Assembly: GCA_963723205.1 (NCBI GenBank) | Contig: CAVRQC010000047.1 | Span: 272,160 to 336,159 of the forward strand | Direction: 5' to 3' | From: CAVQBP01 sp963723205 | Lineage (GTDB): Bacteria; Bacteroidota; Ignavibacteria; Ignavibacteriales; Ignavibacteriaceae | Length of the DNA stretch: 64,000 nt | Shown here: positions 1 through 8,437 of the stretch, piece after piece | Layout of the letters: every line of letters starts with the position of its first letter | How positions within the stretch are numbered: the first letter of the stretch is position 1 | Notes under the pieces: model-generated | What the model was told of the DNA's origin: nothing | Seen by the model: the letters and a program-made list of their open reading frames with translations, nothing else | The model's database searches: none | Position numbers and translations under genes: made by a program

Positions 1-34
1 AAGAACTGCCGATATCGTAGCCTAAAGTAACCAC
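1..34 (-). CDS. xylB: FGGY carbohydrate kinase, xylulokinase-like (5' end only)
   Basis: Only the first 11 codons are inside the window. Read leftward from a GTG at 34-32, they give VTLGYDIGSS, the typical opening of xylulokinases and other FGGY kinases (a beta strand followed by the phosphate-binding DIGSS). A CAGGGA ribosome site lies six to seven bases upstream. An overlapping ATG at 38 opens a different frame without this motif, so the GTG is preferred. The gene is divergent from the Nudix regulator at 202, an arrangement known for xylulose kinase and AraR in Bacteroides. The product would phosphorylate xylulose or a related sugar in the cytoplasm. The family call rests on ten residues plus context, so it is moderate. 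Confidence 0.6.
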   Translation of the reverse strand, partial: MVTLGYDIGSS

Positions 35-93
35 ACATTCTCCCTGAAAATAAAAAAACTAATTAGTGTAAAGATAACACTTATTTTATTAAA

Positions 94-123
94 TTTGCAA
101 CAAAAAAATATTTTGTATATTTG
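94..123 (+). promoter_or_regulatory. Bacteroidota-type promoter for the Nudix regulator
   Basis: TTTG at 94-97 and TATATTTG at 116-123 are separated by 18 bases. They match the -33 and TAnnTTTG -7 boxes known for the Bacteroidota primary sigma factor. The start codon is about 80 bases downstream. This is inference from motif and position. Confidence 0.45.
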
Positions 124-127
124 AAAT

Positions 128-139
128 AATTAGCTAATT
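128..139. promoter_or_regulatory. Palindromic operator candidate in the divergent promoter region
   Basis: AATTAGCTAATT is a perfect 12-bp palindrome just downstream of the -7 box at 116-123, between the kinase gene and its presumed regulator. Its position near the expected transcription start would suit repression or autoregulation by the Nudix-winged-helix protein. AT-rich palindromes also occur by chance, so confidence is low. Confidence 0.3.
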
Positions 140-201
140 GTGTAATTTTAATATGAATACTTTATCTATAAAATATCACAAAAAAAACAAAGGGAAAGTT
201 C

Positions 202-891
202 TTGTCCCATCAACTTAAAAAAGTAATAAATAATGTTTCTATTGACTGTGTAATATTCGGTTTTGAAAACGGAGTATTAGAGGTGCTTCTTATTAAAAGA
301 GCTATTGAACCATCGGAAAGCGAATGGGCATTGCCCGGCGGATTTATTTTAAAGAATGAAGAATTAAATCATGCTGCTGAAAGAATATTAAATGAAACCT
401 CCGGGGTTAAAAATATTTTTATGGAACAGCTTTCGGTATTTGGTGACGTAAACAGGTATCCGAACGGCAGAGTTTTTACAATAGGATATTATGCTTTAGT
501 AAGTCCTGATAAATATACACTTAGCCCGGGTACCGATACCAGTGAAGTAAGATGGTTCCGGCTTTACGATATTAATAATTTACCATTTGATCATAATAGT
601 ATAATAAATGCAGCTTTGGATAGGCTAAGAGAGAAGGTTAGATATCATCCGGTCGGTTTTGAATTGCTGCCAAAGAAATTTACTCTCCCTAAATTGCAAT
701 CTCTTTATGAATCTATTTTGGAACTGAAACTGGATAAAAGAAACTTCAGGAAAAAATTATTAAAGATGAACTTATTAATAAAATTAGATGAGAAAGAGAA
801 AGATAACCTGCGTCGAGCAGCTTACTTATATAAGTTCGACAAAAAAAGCTATAATAAATTGGTAAAAGAAGGTTTTAGCTTTCAATTATAA
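202..891 (+). CDS. Nudix-fold transcriptional regulator, AraR/NrtR type
   Basis: 229 residues. The N-terminal half (about 10-140) is a Nudix fold with the WALPGGF strand, but the Nudix box is degenerate: the REUxEExGU part reads ERILNETSGV, so metal-binding glutamates are missing and hydrolysis is unlikely. The C-terminal third (about 150-225, from FTLPKLQSLYE) is the winged-helix DNA-binding domain found in NrtR and in Bacteroides AraR, where the Nudix domain senses a sugar or nucleotide ligand. Divergence from a xylulokinase-like gene favours a pentose-sensing AraR-like role over NAD control. The start is TTG, preceded by AGGGAAAG at 191-198. Family call strong; ligand inferred. Confidence 0.85.
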   Translation: MSHQLKKVINNVSIDCVIFGFENGVLEVLLIKRAIEPSESEWALPGGFILKNEELNHAAERILNETSGVKNIFMEQLSVFGDVNRYPNGRVFTIGYYALVSPDKYTLSPGTDTSEVRWFRLYDINNLPFDHNSIINAALDRLREKVRYHPVGFELLPKKFTLPKLQSLYESILELKLDKRNFRKKLLKMNLLIKLDEKEKDNLRRAAYLYKFDKKSYNKLVKEGFSFQL

Positions 892-964
892 ACCGGATCT
901 CCGGGCTGCCTGATGTCGGATATATTCATAGCTTGATTTTTAATTTAATTAGTCTGAAAGTTTT

Positions 965-1288
965 TTATTCCAGAAGTACAGCAGTTCCGTAACACAAAAC
1001 TTCAGTAACCCCGCTCATGACATCATTGGCATCATACCTTATACCAACAACTGCATTTGCTCCCATTTCCTCGGCATGTTTCAGCATCATTTCAAAAGCT
1101 TCTTCTCTCGTCTTTTCACACAATTGTGTGAACAATGTAATATTCCCCCCGATAATAGTTTGTAACGAACCGCCTAAAGTTCCGAAGATGGAACGTGAAC
1201 GAACTGTAATACCTCGTACAAGGCCGAAATTTTTTATTACTTTGTGTCCGTCTAAAGAAAACGCTGTAGTTGTTAGTTCTCTATTCAT
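965..1288 (-). CDS. YbjQ/UPF0145 family protein
   Basis: 107 residues, the full length of the YbjQ (putative heavy-metal-binding) family. The family pattern is clear: G-LVRGITVRSRSIFG near residues 22-38 and an alanine/glycine-rich strand (EEMGANAVVGIRYD) near 73-86. These small cytoplasmic proteins form pentamers; their function is not settled despite the family name. The gene converges with the Nudix regulator and seems to stand alone. Confidence 0.85.
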   Translation of the reverse strand: MNRELTTTAFSLDGHKVIKNFGLVRGITVRSRSIFGTLGGSLQTIIGGNITLFTQLCEKTREEAFEMMLKHAEEMGANAVVGIRYDANDVMSGVTEVLCYGTAVLLE

Positions 1289-1555
1289 AGATATTCCTTA
1301 AGTTAATTATTAAAATGGATCCAGCTTATCTAACATAAATATGTCTTAACATATTATCGATGTTATTGTCAGAGTTATTTAGATATTTTTTTGCACAAAA
1401 AACCCTGCAGTTAATCTGCTTTAATGATACTCTGACAAAAATATTCTTCTGATTCAAAACAGGTTTAGTTACTTTTTTTTATTTTGAAATAAAATAAAAT
1501 CTTTTCTATTCTTATTAAGAGCATAAATTAAATTTTTTTGTCTGGAAAATTATTT

Positions 1556-1723
1556 ATGAAAAAGAAAGAGTGTCCGGCATGTGCAATGGATATTGATTCG
1601 GATAAAAAGATATGTCCTATTTGCGGGTATGAATTTCCTGAAGAAAAACCATTATTCAAATTATTAGTGATTTTACTGGTGGTTGTTTTTGCAATTTTTA
1701 TTGCTTTTAGCTTTTATATATAA
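1556..1723 (+). CDS. Small zinc-ribbon membrane protein
   Basis: About 55 residues from the ATG at 1556. An in-frame TTG at 1538 would add six residues but lacks a ribosome site, whereas GGAAAA lies about ten bases before the ATG. Two CxxC knuckles (CPAC and CPIC, separated by 13 residues) form a zinc ribbon, followed by a single C-terminal hydrophobic helix of about 22 residues. This is the layout of tail-anchored zinc-ribbon proteins of unknown function. Probably a real gene, as both domains are coherent. Confidence 0.65.
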   Translation: MKKKECPACAMDIDSDKKICPICGYEFPEEKPLFKLLVILLVVVFAIFIAFSFYI

Positions 1724-1747
1724 AAATCTGATTTGTATTCCGCTATT

Positions 1748-2131
1748 TTATATGTAAGGTGTCTGTTTACTTAAGGCTAAGTAAACTGAGATGTCAGGTG
1801 TTCCTAAAATATGTTTATAAGAAATATCAAAATAAATTAGTGCTGCAATAAAGGCTCCTGTAGAAATTGTCGTACCTGACCATCTTTCAATCGAGTGTGT
1901 AAGAAAATAACCGTTATAATGATATTTGAGGTAATTATAATTCTTTAGATCTCTCTTTCTTATTTTTGTTTGATGCTTTTCAATCCATTCACAGCAGATT
2001 TTGAACTCATTGAAACCTTTCTCCAGTTTTTCCCTGTTCTTTTTAAATTCTTCATCGCTAGTATTATCAAATCCAATATAACTTAATAAAGGTTCTTTTT
2101 TTAGTATTTCAGTAAAAATATCTTCAGACAT
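1748..2131 (-). CDS. Hypothetical protein, 127 aa
   Basis: I do not recognise a family. The N-terminal half is charged and helical, including a lysine/arginine-rich stretch near residues 55-70. The second half has a conserved-looking segment (YNYLKYHYNGYFLTHSIERW), then a small hydrophobic stretch (about 92-102) too short for a certain membrane span. The hydrophilic-helix plus HSIERWSG pattern looks like a small soluble protein. It shares direction with the TPR gene at 2169 and lies 37 bases downstream of it, so the two may be cotranscribed. Confidence 0.5.
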   Translation of the reverse strand: MSEDIFTEILKKEPLLSYIGFDNTSDEEFKKNREKLEKGFNEFKICCEWIEKHQTKIRKRDLKNYNYLKYHYNGYFLTHSIERWSGTTISTGAFIAALIYFDISYKHILGTPDISVYLALSKQTPYI

Positions 2132-2168
2132 TTTCTTTTAATAATTATGTAACTAAACTGTCAGTTTC

Positions 2169-2537
2169 TTAATTACAATAACCTTTCCTAACATCATAAG
2201 TCTTAAAACATCCTAATTTTGCAGCTATTGTAAAATCTGTCCTTCCGTTTTCTTTATCACCGTTATTATATTTTATTAACCCTCTGTTATGGTACGCCTC
2301 GGCAAGTTTAGGATTCAGTCTTATTGCTTCATCATAATCTGCTAAAGCCCCTTTAAAATCTTCGAGAATAAATTTAACATTTCCTCTTTTATAGAACGCT
2401 TCAGCGAAATCCGGGTTCAATTCTATTGACCTGTTAAAATAAGTTATTGCAATATCATAATTTGTTAGGAGTTTTTCAAGATTACCCCTGTTAAAAAATT
2501 CAATTGATTTTTTTATTGTTTCTTTCTCGGTGAACAT
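2169..2537 (-). CDS. Tetratricopeptide repeat protein
   Basis: 122 residues with about three tandem TPR units. The two best match the consensus at AFYKRGNVKF...ALADYDEAIRLNP (about 46-76) and AEAYHNRGLIKYNNGD (about 79-95). No signal peptide, so probably cytoplasmic and acting by protein contact. The last part (FTIAAKLGCF) is the usual degenerate final TPR. Partner unknown; the gene downstream on the same strand (1748-2131) may be cotranscribed. Confidence 0.75.
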   Translation of the reverse strand: MFTEKETIKKSIEFFNRGNLEKLLTNYDIAITYFNRSIELNPDFAEAFYKRGNVKFILEDFKGALADYDEAIRLNPKLAEAYHNRGLIKYNNGDKENGRTDFTIAAKLGCFKTYDVRKGYCN

Positions 2538-2825
2538 ATCTTATACCTCCACTTTAGTATTTTCTTTTGAAAAAAACAGGATACGGAGGGTTAAAAATTT
2601 TCATTTTAAGGTTAAAGTTTCAATTTATCACTAACTATATTTTGAAATAGAAATTGTTTAAATCCAAAATATTGATTTTCTTGAGGCTATAAACAAAGGG
2701 TATGCCATTAGTGAAATTTGCTCATATTCGAATCTTTAATAGATATAAATGTTTCAAAATTGTTTCAAATGGAAGCAAAATAGATCAAATGTATCATAAC
2801 TAATTCAATATATTATCTAATTATA

Positions 2826-2857
2826 TTTGAATTACGGATTCACTCTATCTATATTTG
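2826..2857 (+). promoter_or_regulatory. Promoter candidate for the purC operon
   Basis: TTTG at 2826-2829 and TATATTTG at 2850-2857 are spaced by 20 bases, a good fit to the Bacteroidota -33/-7 consensus. The purC start is 37 bases beyond. The TTTG itself belongs to another TATATTTG at 2822-2829, which could be a second, upstream promoter. The rest of 2538-2894 is AT-rich and shows nothing else I can support. Confidence 0.5.
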
Positions 2858-2894
2858 GGTTTATATTTAATTCCACAAATAATAATTAACCAAG

Positions 2895-3791
2895 ATGAAA
2901 ACAAAAGTAATATTACAGACGAATTTCCCTAATTTAAATCTTGTTAAAAGAGGAAAAGTAAGGGATATATACGATGTAGGGGAAAATTTTTTAATAGTTT
3001 CTACCGACAGGCTCTCAGCTTTTGATGTTATCATGTCTCAGGGAATTCCAAATAAAGGGAAGGTATTAACCAAAATTTCTGAATTTTGGTTTAATCATAC
3101 CAAGGATATTGTTGTAAATCACTTAATAAGTACATCGGTTAAGGATTTTCCTCAGGAGTGCCAGGAATATGCTGAAGACCTTGAAGGCCGTTCAATGCTT
3201 GTAAAAAAAGCAGAAGTAATCCCTATTGAATGTATCGTAAGAGGTTATATTACTGGCTCCGGTTGGAATGATTATAAAAAAACAGGAAAAATTTCCGGAA
3301 TTGCATTATCTGAAGGACTGAAAGAATCTGAAAAATTTCCGGAACCTTTATTTACACCTTCCACTAAAGCTGAAGTTGGAACACATGATGAAAATATTTC
3401 TTTAAAAGAAGCAGAGAATATAGCAGATAAAGACACTCTCCAGAAAATTAAAAAATACACACTTGAAGTTTATATCAAAGCTGCAGATTATGCTTTAACA
3501 AAAGGGATAATAATAGCAGATACTAAGATGGAATTTGGTATTTATAATAATGAAATAATTCTTGTTGATGAATTACTGACACCAGATTCATCGCGCTTTT
3601 GGCCTGAAGATAAATATGAAGTTGGTAAATCTCAGCAGAGCTATGATAAACAGTTTGTAAGAGATTATCTTCTGTCCATTAATTTTAATAAGCAGCCGCC
3701 TCCGCCGGTTTTACCGGAAGATGTAATTAACAAAACCAGTGAAAAGTACCTGGATGTTCTGTCTAAGCTGACTGGAGAAAAAATTTCTTAA
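2895..3791 (+). CDS. purC: Phosphoribosylaminoimidazole-succinocarboxamide synthase
   Basis: 298 residues, the longer (yeast-like) form of SAICAR synthetase. It joins aspartate to CAIR with ATP in purine synthesis. Landmarks: KRGKVRDIYDVG (18-29, ATP site), STDRLSAFDVIM (36-47), VRGYITGSGW (115-124), a strand ending IIIADTKMEFG (about 206-216), and DELLTPDSSRFW (about 226-237). Complete and intact. It begins a tight plus-strand run through recA; the next gene starts one base after the purC stop codon. Confidence 0.96.
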   Translation: MKTKVILQTNFPNLNLVKRGKVRDIYDVGENFLIVSTDRLSAFDVIMSQGIPNKGKVLTKISEFWFNHTKDIVVNHLISTSVKDFPQECQEYAEDLEGRSMLVKKAEVIPIECIVRGYITGSGWNDYKKTGKISGIALSEGLKESEKFPEPLFTPSTKAEVGTHDENISLKEAENIADKDTLQKIKKYTLEVYIKAADYALTKGIIIADTKMEFGIYNNEIILVDELLTPDSSRFWPEDKYEVGKSQQSYDKQFVRDYLLSINFNKQPPPPVLPEDVINKTSEKYLDVLSKLTGEKIS

Positions 3792-4085
3792 ATGATCCCT
3801 GTTCAAATAAAGATAACCGACAAAAAGAATCTTAAAATTAATTGGGATGATGATTCGGAATCTTTAATCGAAATAAAAAAACTGCGCCGGTTTTGTCCTT
3901 GTGCTACTTGTGTATCTGAACGTGAAGAACAAGGGAAATATTATATCCCCTTAATTTCCGAAGAGCAGACAATAATAAAAAACATTGAACAAGTTGGTAA
4001 TTATGCAATCGGAATAACCTGGAAGGACGGACATAACACCGGAATTTATGAATATGGTTTTCTTAGGAAATTATCTGAAGAATAA
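3792..4085 (+). CDS. DUF971 family protein
   Basis: 97 residues matching DUF971, also called the gamma-butyrobetaine hydroxylase-like N-terminal domain. Visible features are the RRFCPCATCVSE segment (about 33-44) with its cysteines and the C-terminal NYAIGITWKDGHNTGIYEY strand pair (about 69-87). The domain is often linked to Mrp/ApbC iron-sulfur carriers, and a role in metal handling is only suspected. It directly abuts purC, so it is translated from the same message. Confidence 0.85.
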   Translation: MIPVQIKITDKKNLKINWDDDSESLIEIKKLRRFCPCATCVSEREEQGKYYIPLISEEQTIIKNIEQVGNYAIGITWKDGHNTGIYEYGFLRKLSEE

Positions 4086-4099
4086 ATTTTTTTAATTCA

Positions 4100-4696
4100 A
4101 TGATATTACCGAATCAATTAACAATATTAAGAATAATATTAACCCCATTCTTTCTTGTTCTTTTTCTATCAGAAAATCCGGTGCTTAAACAAATTTCACT
4201 TGGTGTTTTTATTATTGCTGCTTTAACGGACTGGTATGACGGCTGGCTTGCAAGAAAATTCAATTATATTACTTCATGGGGAAGATTCTGGGATCCGCTT
4301 GCCGATAAAATTTTAACTTCGGCAGCTTTTCTTGGTTTTGCTTTCCTGAATATTTTACAGCTTTGGATGGTAATTATTATTCTAATCAGGGATCTTATGA
4401 TTACTACTTTACGTGCGTATGCAGACTATAAAAAATCACCTTTCCCAACAAGCAACTATGCAAAATGGAAAACTTTTTTACAGATGTCCTTTTTATATTA
4501 TCTTTTAATTGTATATGTGGGTCAAAATACAATTGAACTTTATCAGGGTAACGAAAAAATTTTTGCGATTTTACTTAACCAACATTTCATTTATTTTACT
4601 ATGCTGTTTATAACAGTCATAACATTCCATTCGGGGGTAACTTATATTTATAAAAATCGGTTCCTGATTACTAAATTATTTGAACATGAAACTTAA
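4100..4696 (+). CDS. pgsA: CDP-diacylglycerol-glycerol-3-phosphate 3-phosphatidyltransferase
   Basis: 198 residues with the complete CDP-alcohol phosphatidyltransferase signature: DGWLAR near residues 47-52, then eight residues, G, three, D, three, D (ending WDPLAD). Four or more membrane helices. It makes phosphatidylglycerophosphate in the inner membrane. The next gene, pgpA, removes that phosphate, and the coding regions overlap by about ten bases, so the two successive steps are translationally coupled. The pairing makes PgsA far more likely than another family member. Confidence 0.92.
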   Translation: MILPNQLTILRIILTPFFLVLFLSENPVLKQISLGVFIIAALTDWYDGWLARKFNYITSWGRFWDPLADKILTSAAFLGFAFLNILQLWMVIIILIRDLMITTLRAYADYKKSPFPTSNYAKWKTFLQMSFLYYLLIVYVGQNTIELYQGNEKIFAILLNQHFIYFTMLFITVITFHSGVTYIYKNRFLITKLFEHET

Positions 4697-5138
4697 CTTT
4701 TTTGAAAGACTGCTGGGTTCCGGGTTTTATACAGGTTATATCCCTTTTATTTCAGGAACTTTCGGAAGTCTTGCTGCTTTAATAATTTATTATATACCCG
4801 GATTTGAAAATCCTTTAATATTGATTCCTGCTATAATTATTTTTACTTTCTATGGAATTTATGTAGGAAACAAATTTGAAAGAGTCTACGGAAAGGATCC
4901 ATCCGAATGTACTATTGACGAAATTGTGGGGATGTGGATTAGTCTGTTGTTTTTACCAAAAATATTGTTAATATCATTATTCACTTTTTTGCTTTGGAGA
5001 ATACTGGATATTATAAAACCATTTCCTGCCCGGAATTTTGAAAAATTGGAAGGGGGAGTGGGTATTATGCTAGATGATATTACTTCCGGTATTTATTCTC
5101 TTATAATTGTTCATATAATTTTAGTTATCTTTAAGTAG
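4686..5138 (+). CDS. pgpA: Phosphatidylglycerophosphatase A
   Basis: About 150 residues with the PgpA pattern: G-TGYIPFISGTFGSL near the N-terminus, DPSECTIDEIVGMWIS in the middle (metal-binding acidic residues) and the PARNFEKLEGGVGIMLDDI segment near the C-terminus. Three to four membrane helices. It dephosphorylates phosphatidylglycerophosphate to phosphatidylglycerol, completing the PgsA pathway. The ATG at 4686 is preferred over an in-frame TTG at 4680; both overlap the end of pgsA. Confidence 0.92.
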   Translation: MKLNFFERLLGSGFYTGYIPFISGTFGSLAALIIYYIPGFENPLILIPAIIIFTFYGIYVGNKFERVYGKDPSECTIDEIVGMWISLLFLPKILLISLFTFLLWRILDIIKPFPARNFEKLEGGVGIMLDDITSGIYSLIIVHIILVIFK

Positions 5139-5159
5139 TACAAATTATTCTTTTTTGAA

Positions 5160-6413
5160 ATGGATGCTCATATAATCACAATAGGCGATGAAATTTTGAC
5201 CGGACAGACATTAAATACTAATGCCGGGTTTATTGGGGAAAAGTTAGCTGATATCCAGGTAAATATTAAAAAAGCTACTATTGTTGGAGATAACGAAGAG
5301 GAGATCTTAAATGAATTTTCTGATGCCTGGGGGAACAATGATCTTGTTATTGTTACCGGCGGATTAGGTCCTACGCATGATGATATTACAAGACAGTGTG
5401 TGGTTAAATTTTTTAATACGGAACTGGTAAAAAATGAAGAAGTACTGGATGATATAAAAGTTCTTTTCCAGAAATCAGGGAGAGAAGTTACAAAAGTTAA
5501 TGAAAATCAGGCTTTAATTCCTAAAGAAGCGAAAGTTATCAGGAATACGCTGGGTACTGCTCCGGGAATGTGGATTGAAAAGAATGGTAAAATATTTATA
5601 GCTCTTCCCGGTGTTCCGTTTGAAATGATGACTATGATGAAAAATTATGTAATTCCTCATCTTGAAGAAAAGCTTCAAAAAAATACTGTAATAAAAAGAT
5701 CAATACTTCAGACTACTGGAATATTTGAATCAGCGCTGTTTGAAAAATTAGGTGATATAAATGAACTTCTAAATGGATCAAAATTAGCTTTTCTTCCAAC
5801 TCCGCAAGGTGTAAGGTTAAGGATAACAGTTGAAGAACCCACGGAAGAAGTTGCAAAAAACAAATTAAGCGAAATAGAGCAGAAAATAAAAAGTAAAGTT
5901 GGAAGATTTATTTTTGCTGCAAATGATAATACCCTTGAAGAAGTTGTTGGAAGACTATTGAAAGAACGTGGATTAAAAATTGCTTTAGCAGAATCATGTA
6001 CAGGTGGATATGTTTCTCACCTGTTAACAAATATCTCCGGAAGCAGCAATTATTTTGACCGGGGAATTGTATCATATAGTAATGCTGCTAAAGTGGAAAT
6101 ATTAAGGGTTAATGAAGATGCTATTGCAGAATATGGTGCTGTAAGTTTAGAAGTTGCCAGACAAATGGCTGAAGGTGCGAAAGCTACGAGTGGTGCCGAT
6201 ATTGGAGTATCAATAACTGGTATTCTAGGCCCTACCGGTGCTACACCCGGAAAACCAATCGGATTAGTTTATATAGGTTTGTGCGACGAAAAAGTTTGTA
6301 CAGCTAAAAAATTTACATTTGGTGAAGATAGACTGGTTAATAAAAAAAGAGCGGCTCAGGCTGCTCTGGAGATGGTGAGACGCTCACTTTTAGGTATTCC
6401 ATACGATGACTAG
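5160..6413 (+). CDS. cinA: CinA family nicotinamide-nucleotide amidohydrolase
   Basis: 417 residues, the normal two-domain CinA. The N-terminal MoaB/Mog-like (COG1058) domain has the IITIGDEILTGQTLNTN opening, VTGGLGPTHDD near residue 65 and PGVPFEM near residue 150. The C-terminal PncC amidase domain begins near residue 255 and shows ALAESCTGGYVSHLLTNISG and GILGPTGATPGKPIG. The enzyme recycles NMN to nicotinic acid mononucleotide; the N domain hydrolyses ADP-ribose in homologues. CinA next to RecA is a widely conserved neighbourhood. The end overlaps thpR by eight bases. Confidence 0.94.
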   Translation: MDAHIITIGDEILTGQTLNTNAGFIGEKLADIQVNIKKATIVGDNEEEILNEFSDAWGNNDLVIVTGGLGPTHDDITRQCVVKFFNTELVKNEEVLDDIKVLFQKSGREVTKVNENQALIPKEAKVIRNTLGTAPGMWIEKNGKIFIALPGVPFEMMTMMKNYVIPHLEEKLQKNTVIKRSILQTTGIFESALFEKLGDINELLNGSKLAFLPTPQGVRLRITVEEPTEEVAKNKLSEIEQKIKSKVGRFIFAANDNTLEEVVGRLLKERGLKIALAESCTGGYVSHLLTNISGSSNYFDRGIVSYSNAAKVEILRVNEDAIAEYGAVSLEVARQMAEGAKATSGADIGVSITGILGPTGATPGKPIGLVYIGLCDEKVCTAKKFTFGEDRLVNKKRAAQAALEMVRRSLLGIPYDD

Positions 6414-6969
6414 GCTTTTTGTTGCTCTCAAAATTCCTAATGAAATCAAAAAGAAAATATTTGAACTTAGAAATGAAATACTGCCTGAATGGGGAAAATA
6501 TAAATGGGAGAAAGAAGATAAAATACATCTTACTTTGAAATTTATCGGTGAAGTAGATGATAATAAAGTAGGGCAGATTTCTCAATCGTTAAATTTTATT
6601 GAAAATTATTTTAAATTTGATTGCAGGCTTTCCCGTTTTGGTTTTTTTTCCAAAAAGGGAGCAGCGAAAATTCTTTGGGTAGGGTTTTCTGCTGATAATG
6701 TCCTTTTTAATCTGGTAGAAAAAATAAATGATATTCTTAAACCATTATCAATTCCGAAAGAAGAACGGAAGTTTAAATCGCATTTAACTTTATTAAGAAT
6801 AAAAAACCAAGACTCTTATAGGTTCCCGGTAAAAGTCTTTGAAGAATTTACGATACCCGAAATTAAATTTACAGCGGACGAAGCGTTACTAATTAAAAGT
6901 GAACTTTTGCCGGAAACATCTAAATACACTGTAATAAAAAAATATAAATTAAAAGATATGGAGGAATAA
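6406..6969 (+). CDS. thpR: RNA 2',3'-cyclic phosphodiesterase (2H family)
   Basis: 187 residues with both HxTx motifs of the 2H phosphoesterase fold: HLTLKFIGE at about 44-52 and HLTLLRIKN at about 126-134. These provide the two catalytic histidines. The family, once called 2'-5' RNA ligase, opens 2',3'-cyclic phosphates on RNA. It starts inside the end of cinA, and its stop overlaps the recA start by one base, so the three genes form one translational unit. Confidence 0.92.
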   Translation: MTRLFVALKIPNEIKKKIFELRNEILPEWGKYKWEKEDKIHLTLKFIGEVDDNKVGQISQSLNFIENYFKFDCRLSRFGFFSKKGAAKILWVGFSADNVLFNLVEKINDILKPLSIPKEERKFKSHLTLLRIKNQDSYRFPVKVFEEFTIPEIKFTADEALLIKSELLPETSKYTVIKKYKLKDMEE

Positions 6970-8048
6970 TGGCTTCTGATAAAAATGCACTGTCACCCGA
7001 CAGGGATCAAAAAATGAAGATTATTGAAGATGCAATTTCGACGATAGAAAAAACTTACGGTAAAGGTTCAATAATGAAATTGGGAGACGGGGTTATAAAC
7101 CAAATTGAATCTATACCAACCGGTGCACTTTCCCTTGATTATGCTTTGGGAATTGGCGGAATTCCAAGAGGAAGAGTTACTGAAGTTTATGGACCTGAAT
7201 CAAGCGGTAAAACTACTTTATGTTTGCACGTAATTGCTGAAGCACAGAAGACAGGTGGATTAGCAGCTTTTATAGATGCTGAACATGCACTTGATGTTCA
7301 ATATGCAAAAAGACTTGGTGTTGATACTGCAAATCTTCTACTTTCGCAGCCGGATTTTGGTGAGCAAGCCCTGGAAATTACAGATACACTAGTTAGAAGT
7401 AATGCTCTTGATATTATTGTAATTGATTCAGTTGCAGCACTCGTTCCGCGTTCTGAAATTGAAGGAGAAATGGGAGATGCTACAATGGCTGTGCAGGCAA
7501 GGTTAATGTCGCAAGCCCTTAGAAAACTAACCGGAGCAATTTCGAAATCGAAGACCGCTGTAATATTTATTAATCAGTTAAGAAGTAAAATTGGAATCAT
7601 GTTCGGAAATCCGGAAACAACTACCGGGGGTAATGCTCTCAAATTCTATGCATCACTCCGGCTTGATATCAGGAGAATTGCCGCCATAAAAGATGGTACA
7701 GATGTAGTCGGAAACAGAACAAAAGTGAAAATAGTAAAAAGTAAAGTTGCTCCTCCTTTTAAAGAAGTTGAATTTGATATTCTTTATAACGAAGGGATTA
7801 GCAAAACCGGGGATCTTTTGGATTTTGCTGTTAATTTAGGAATCATCAAAAAAAGCGGTGCATGGTTTACTTTCAATGATGAAAGATATCAGGGACGCGA
7901 ACAATTTCGTCAGAAAATGATAGAAAATCCCGAACTAAATATTAAACTGGAAAAAGAAGTAAAAACGAAGTTAGGAATAAGTAAAGAAAACACAGAAAAA
8001 GAAACTCAGGAAGAAAAAACCGGGAAAGATAAAAAAAGTTCAAAATAA
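6969..8048 (+). CDS. recA: Recombinase RecA
   Basis: 359 residues. Walker A GPESSGKTT at 75-83, Walker B in LDIIVIDSVAALVP near 145-158, the L2 loop and FINQLRSKIG near 195-204, and a lysine/glutamate-rich C-terminal tail typical of RecA. It forms filaments on single-stranded DNA for recombination and SOS induction. The start is fixed by GGAGG at 6960-6964, five bases upstream of the ATG. No SOS box can be judged directly upstream because the gene sits inside the cinA-thpR-recA unit. Confidence 0.98.
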   Translation: MASDKNALSPDRDQKMKIIEDAISTIEKTYGKGSIMKLGDGVINQIESIPTGALSLDYALGIGGIPRGRVTEVYGPESSGKTTLCLHVIAEAQKTGGLAAFIDAEHALDVQYAKRLGVDTANLLLSQPDFGEQALEITDTLVRSNALDIIVIDSVAALVPRSEIEGEMGDATMAVQARLMSQALRKLTGAISKSKTAVIFINQLRSKIGIMFGNPETTTGGNALKFYASLRLDIRRIAAIKDGTDVVGNRTKVKIVKSKVAPPFKEVEFDILYNEGISKTGDLLDFAVNLGIIKKSGAWFTFNDERYQGREQFRQKMIENPELNIKLEKEVKTKLGISKENTEKETQEEKTGKDKKSSK

Positions 8049-8065
8049 TCCTGCAAGTTTTTAAG

Positions 8066-8122
8066 CCGCTAATTATCACGAATCTCAATAACTTGTTTTA
8101 ATTTTTTCGTGATAATTAGTGG
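8066..8122. repeat. REP-like hairpin after recA
   Basis: CCGCTAATTATCACGAA at 8066-8082 pairs with TTCGTGATAATTAGTGG at 8106-8122, 16 of 17 positions, around a 23-base loop. The right arm occurs again exactly at 15038-15054 before murB, so this is a dispersed element. It lacks a following T-run and is not a standard terminator, though it may protect the recA message. Confidence 0.7.
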
Positions 8123-8159
8123 TTGTGTTGAGCTATTTTAAATTAATCACTCATAACCA

Positions 8160-8420
8160 AAATTCCACTATGAGTAATTTATTTGAAATATATCACTCCT
8201 ACGGAGTTAAAGCCCCTTTTGTTTGAACGTTGTTAATAATATTCCACTCCTATCGGAATTATAAAGCAGCAATTAGTGTGTTGATGAAAAATTTGAGGGA
8301 CAATCTTCAGAATTAATTTTTTAAAATCTAATTATTTCGAAAACACCTTTAGGTGTTAAATATTATTAGATAAATATATAAATAAAAACAACAGAACCCC
8401 TTTAGGGGTGACATATTAGA
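8160..8420. repeat. Cluster of short ACTCC/GGAGT-type palindromes
   Basis: Four small palindromes follow one another: CACTCCTACGGAGT near 8187, CACTCCTATCGGAAT near 8246, ACACCTTTAGGTGT near 8342 and ACCCCTTTAGGGGT near 8396. The same design (a five- or six-base arm, a short loop, its complement) recurs at 23.8-24.1 kb. Together with the REP hairpin they fill the gap between recA and recX. No coding potential. Confidence 0.65.
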
Positions 8421-8437
8421 TACCTTAATCAGATCAA

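Noticed and set aside
1017..1301. Plus-strand gene opposite the YbjQ gene
   Set aside because: Antisense frame to a clear family member; its sequence shows no family features.
8066..8122. Rho-independent terminator of recA
   Set aside because: The stem is strong but the loop is 23 bases and no T-run follows; an identical arm occurs before murB, which fits a dispersed repeat better.
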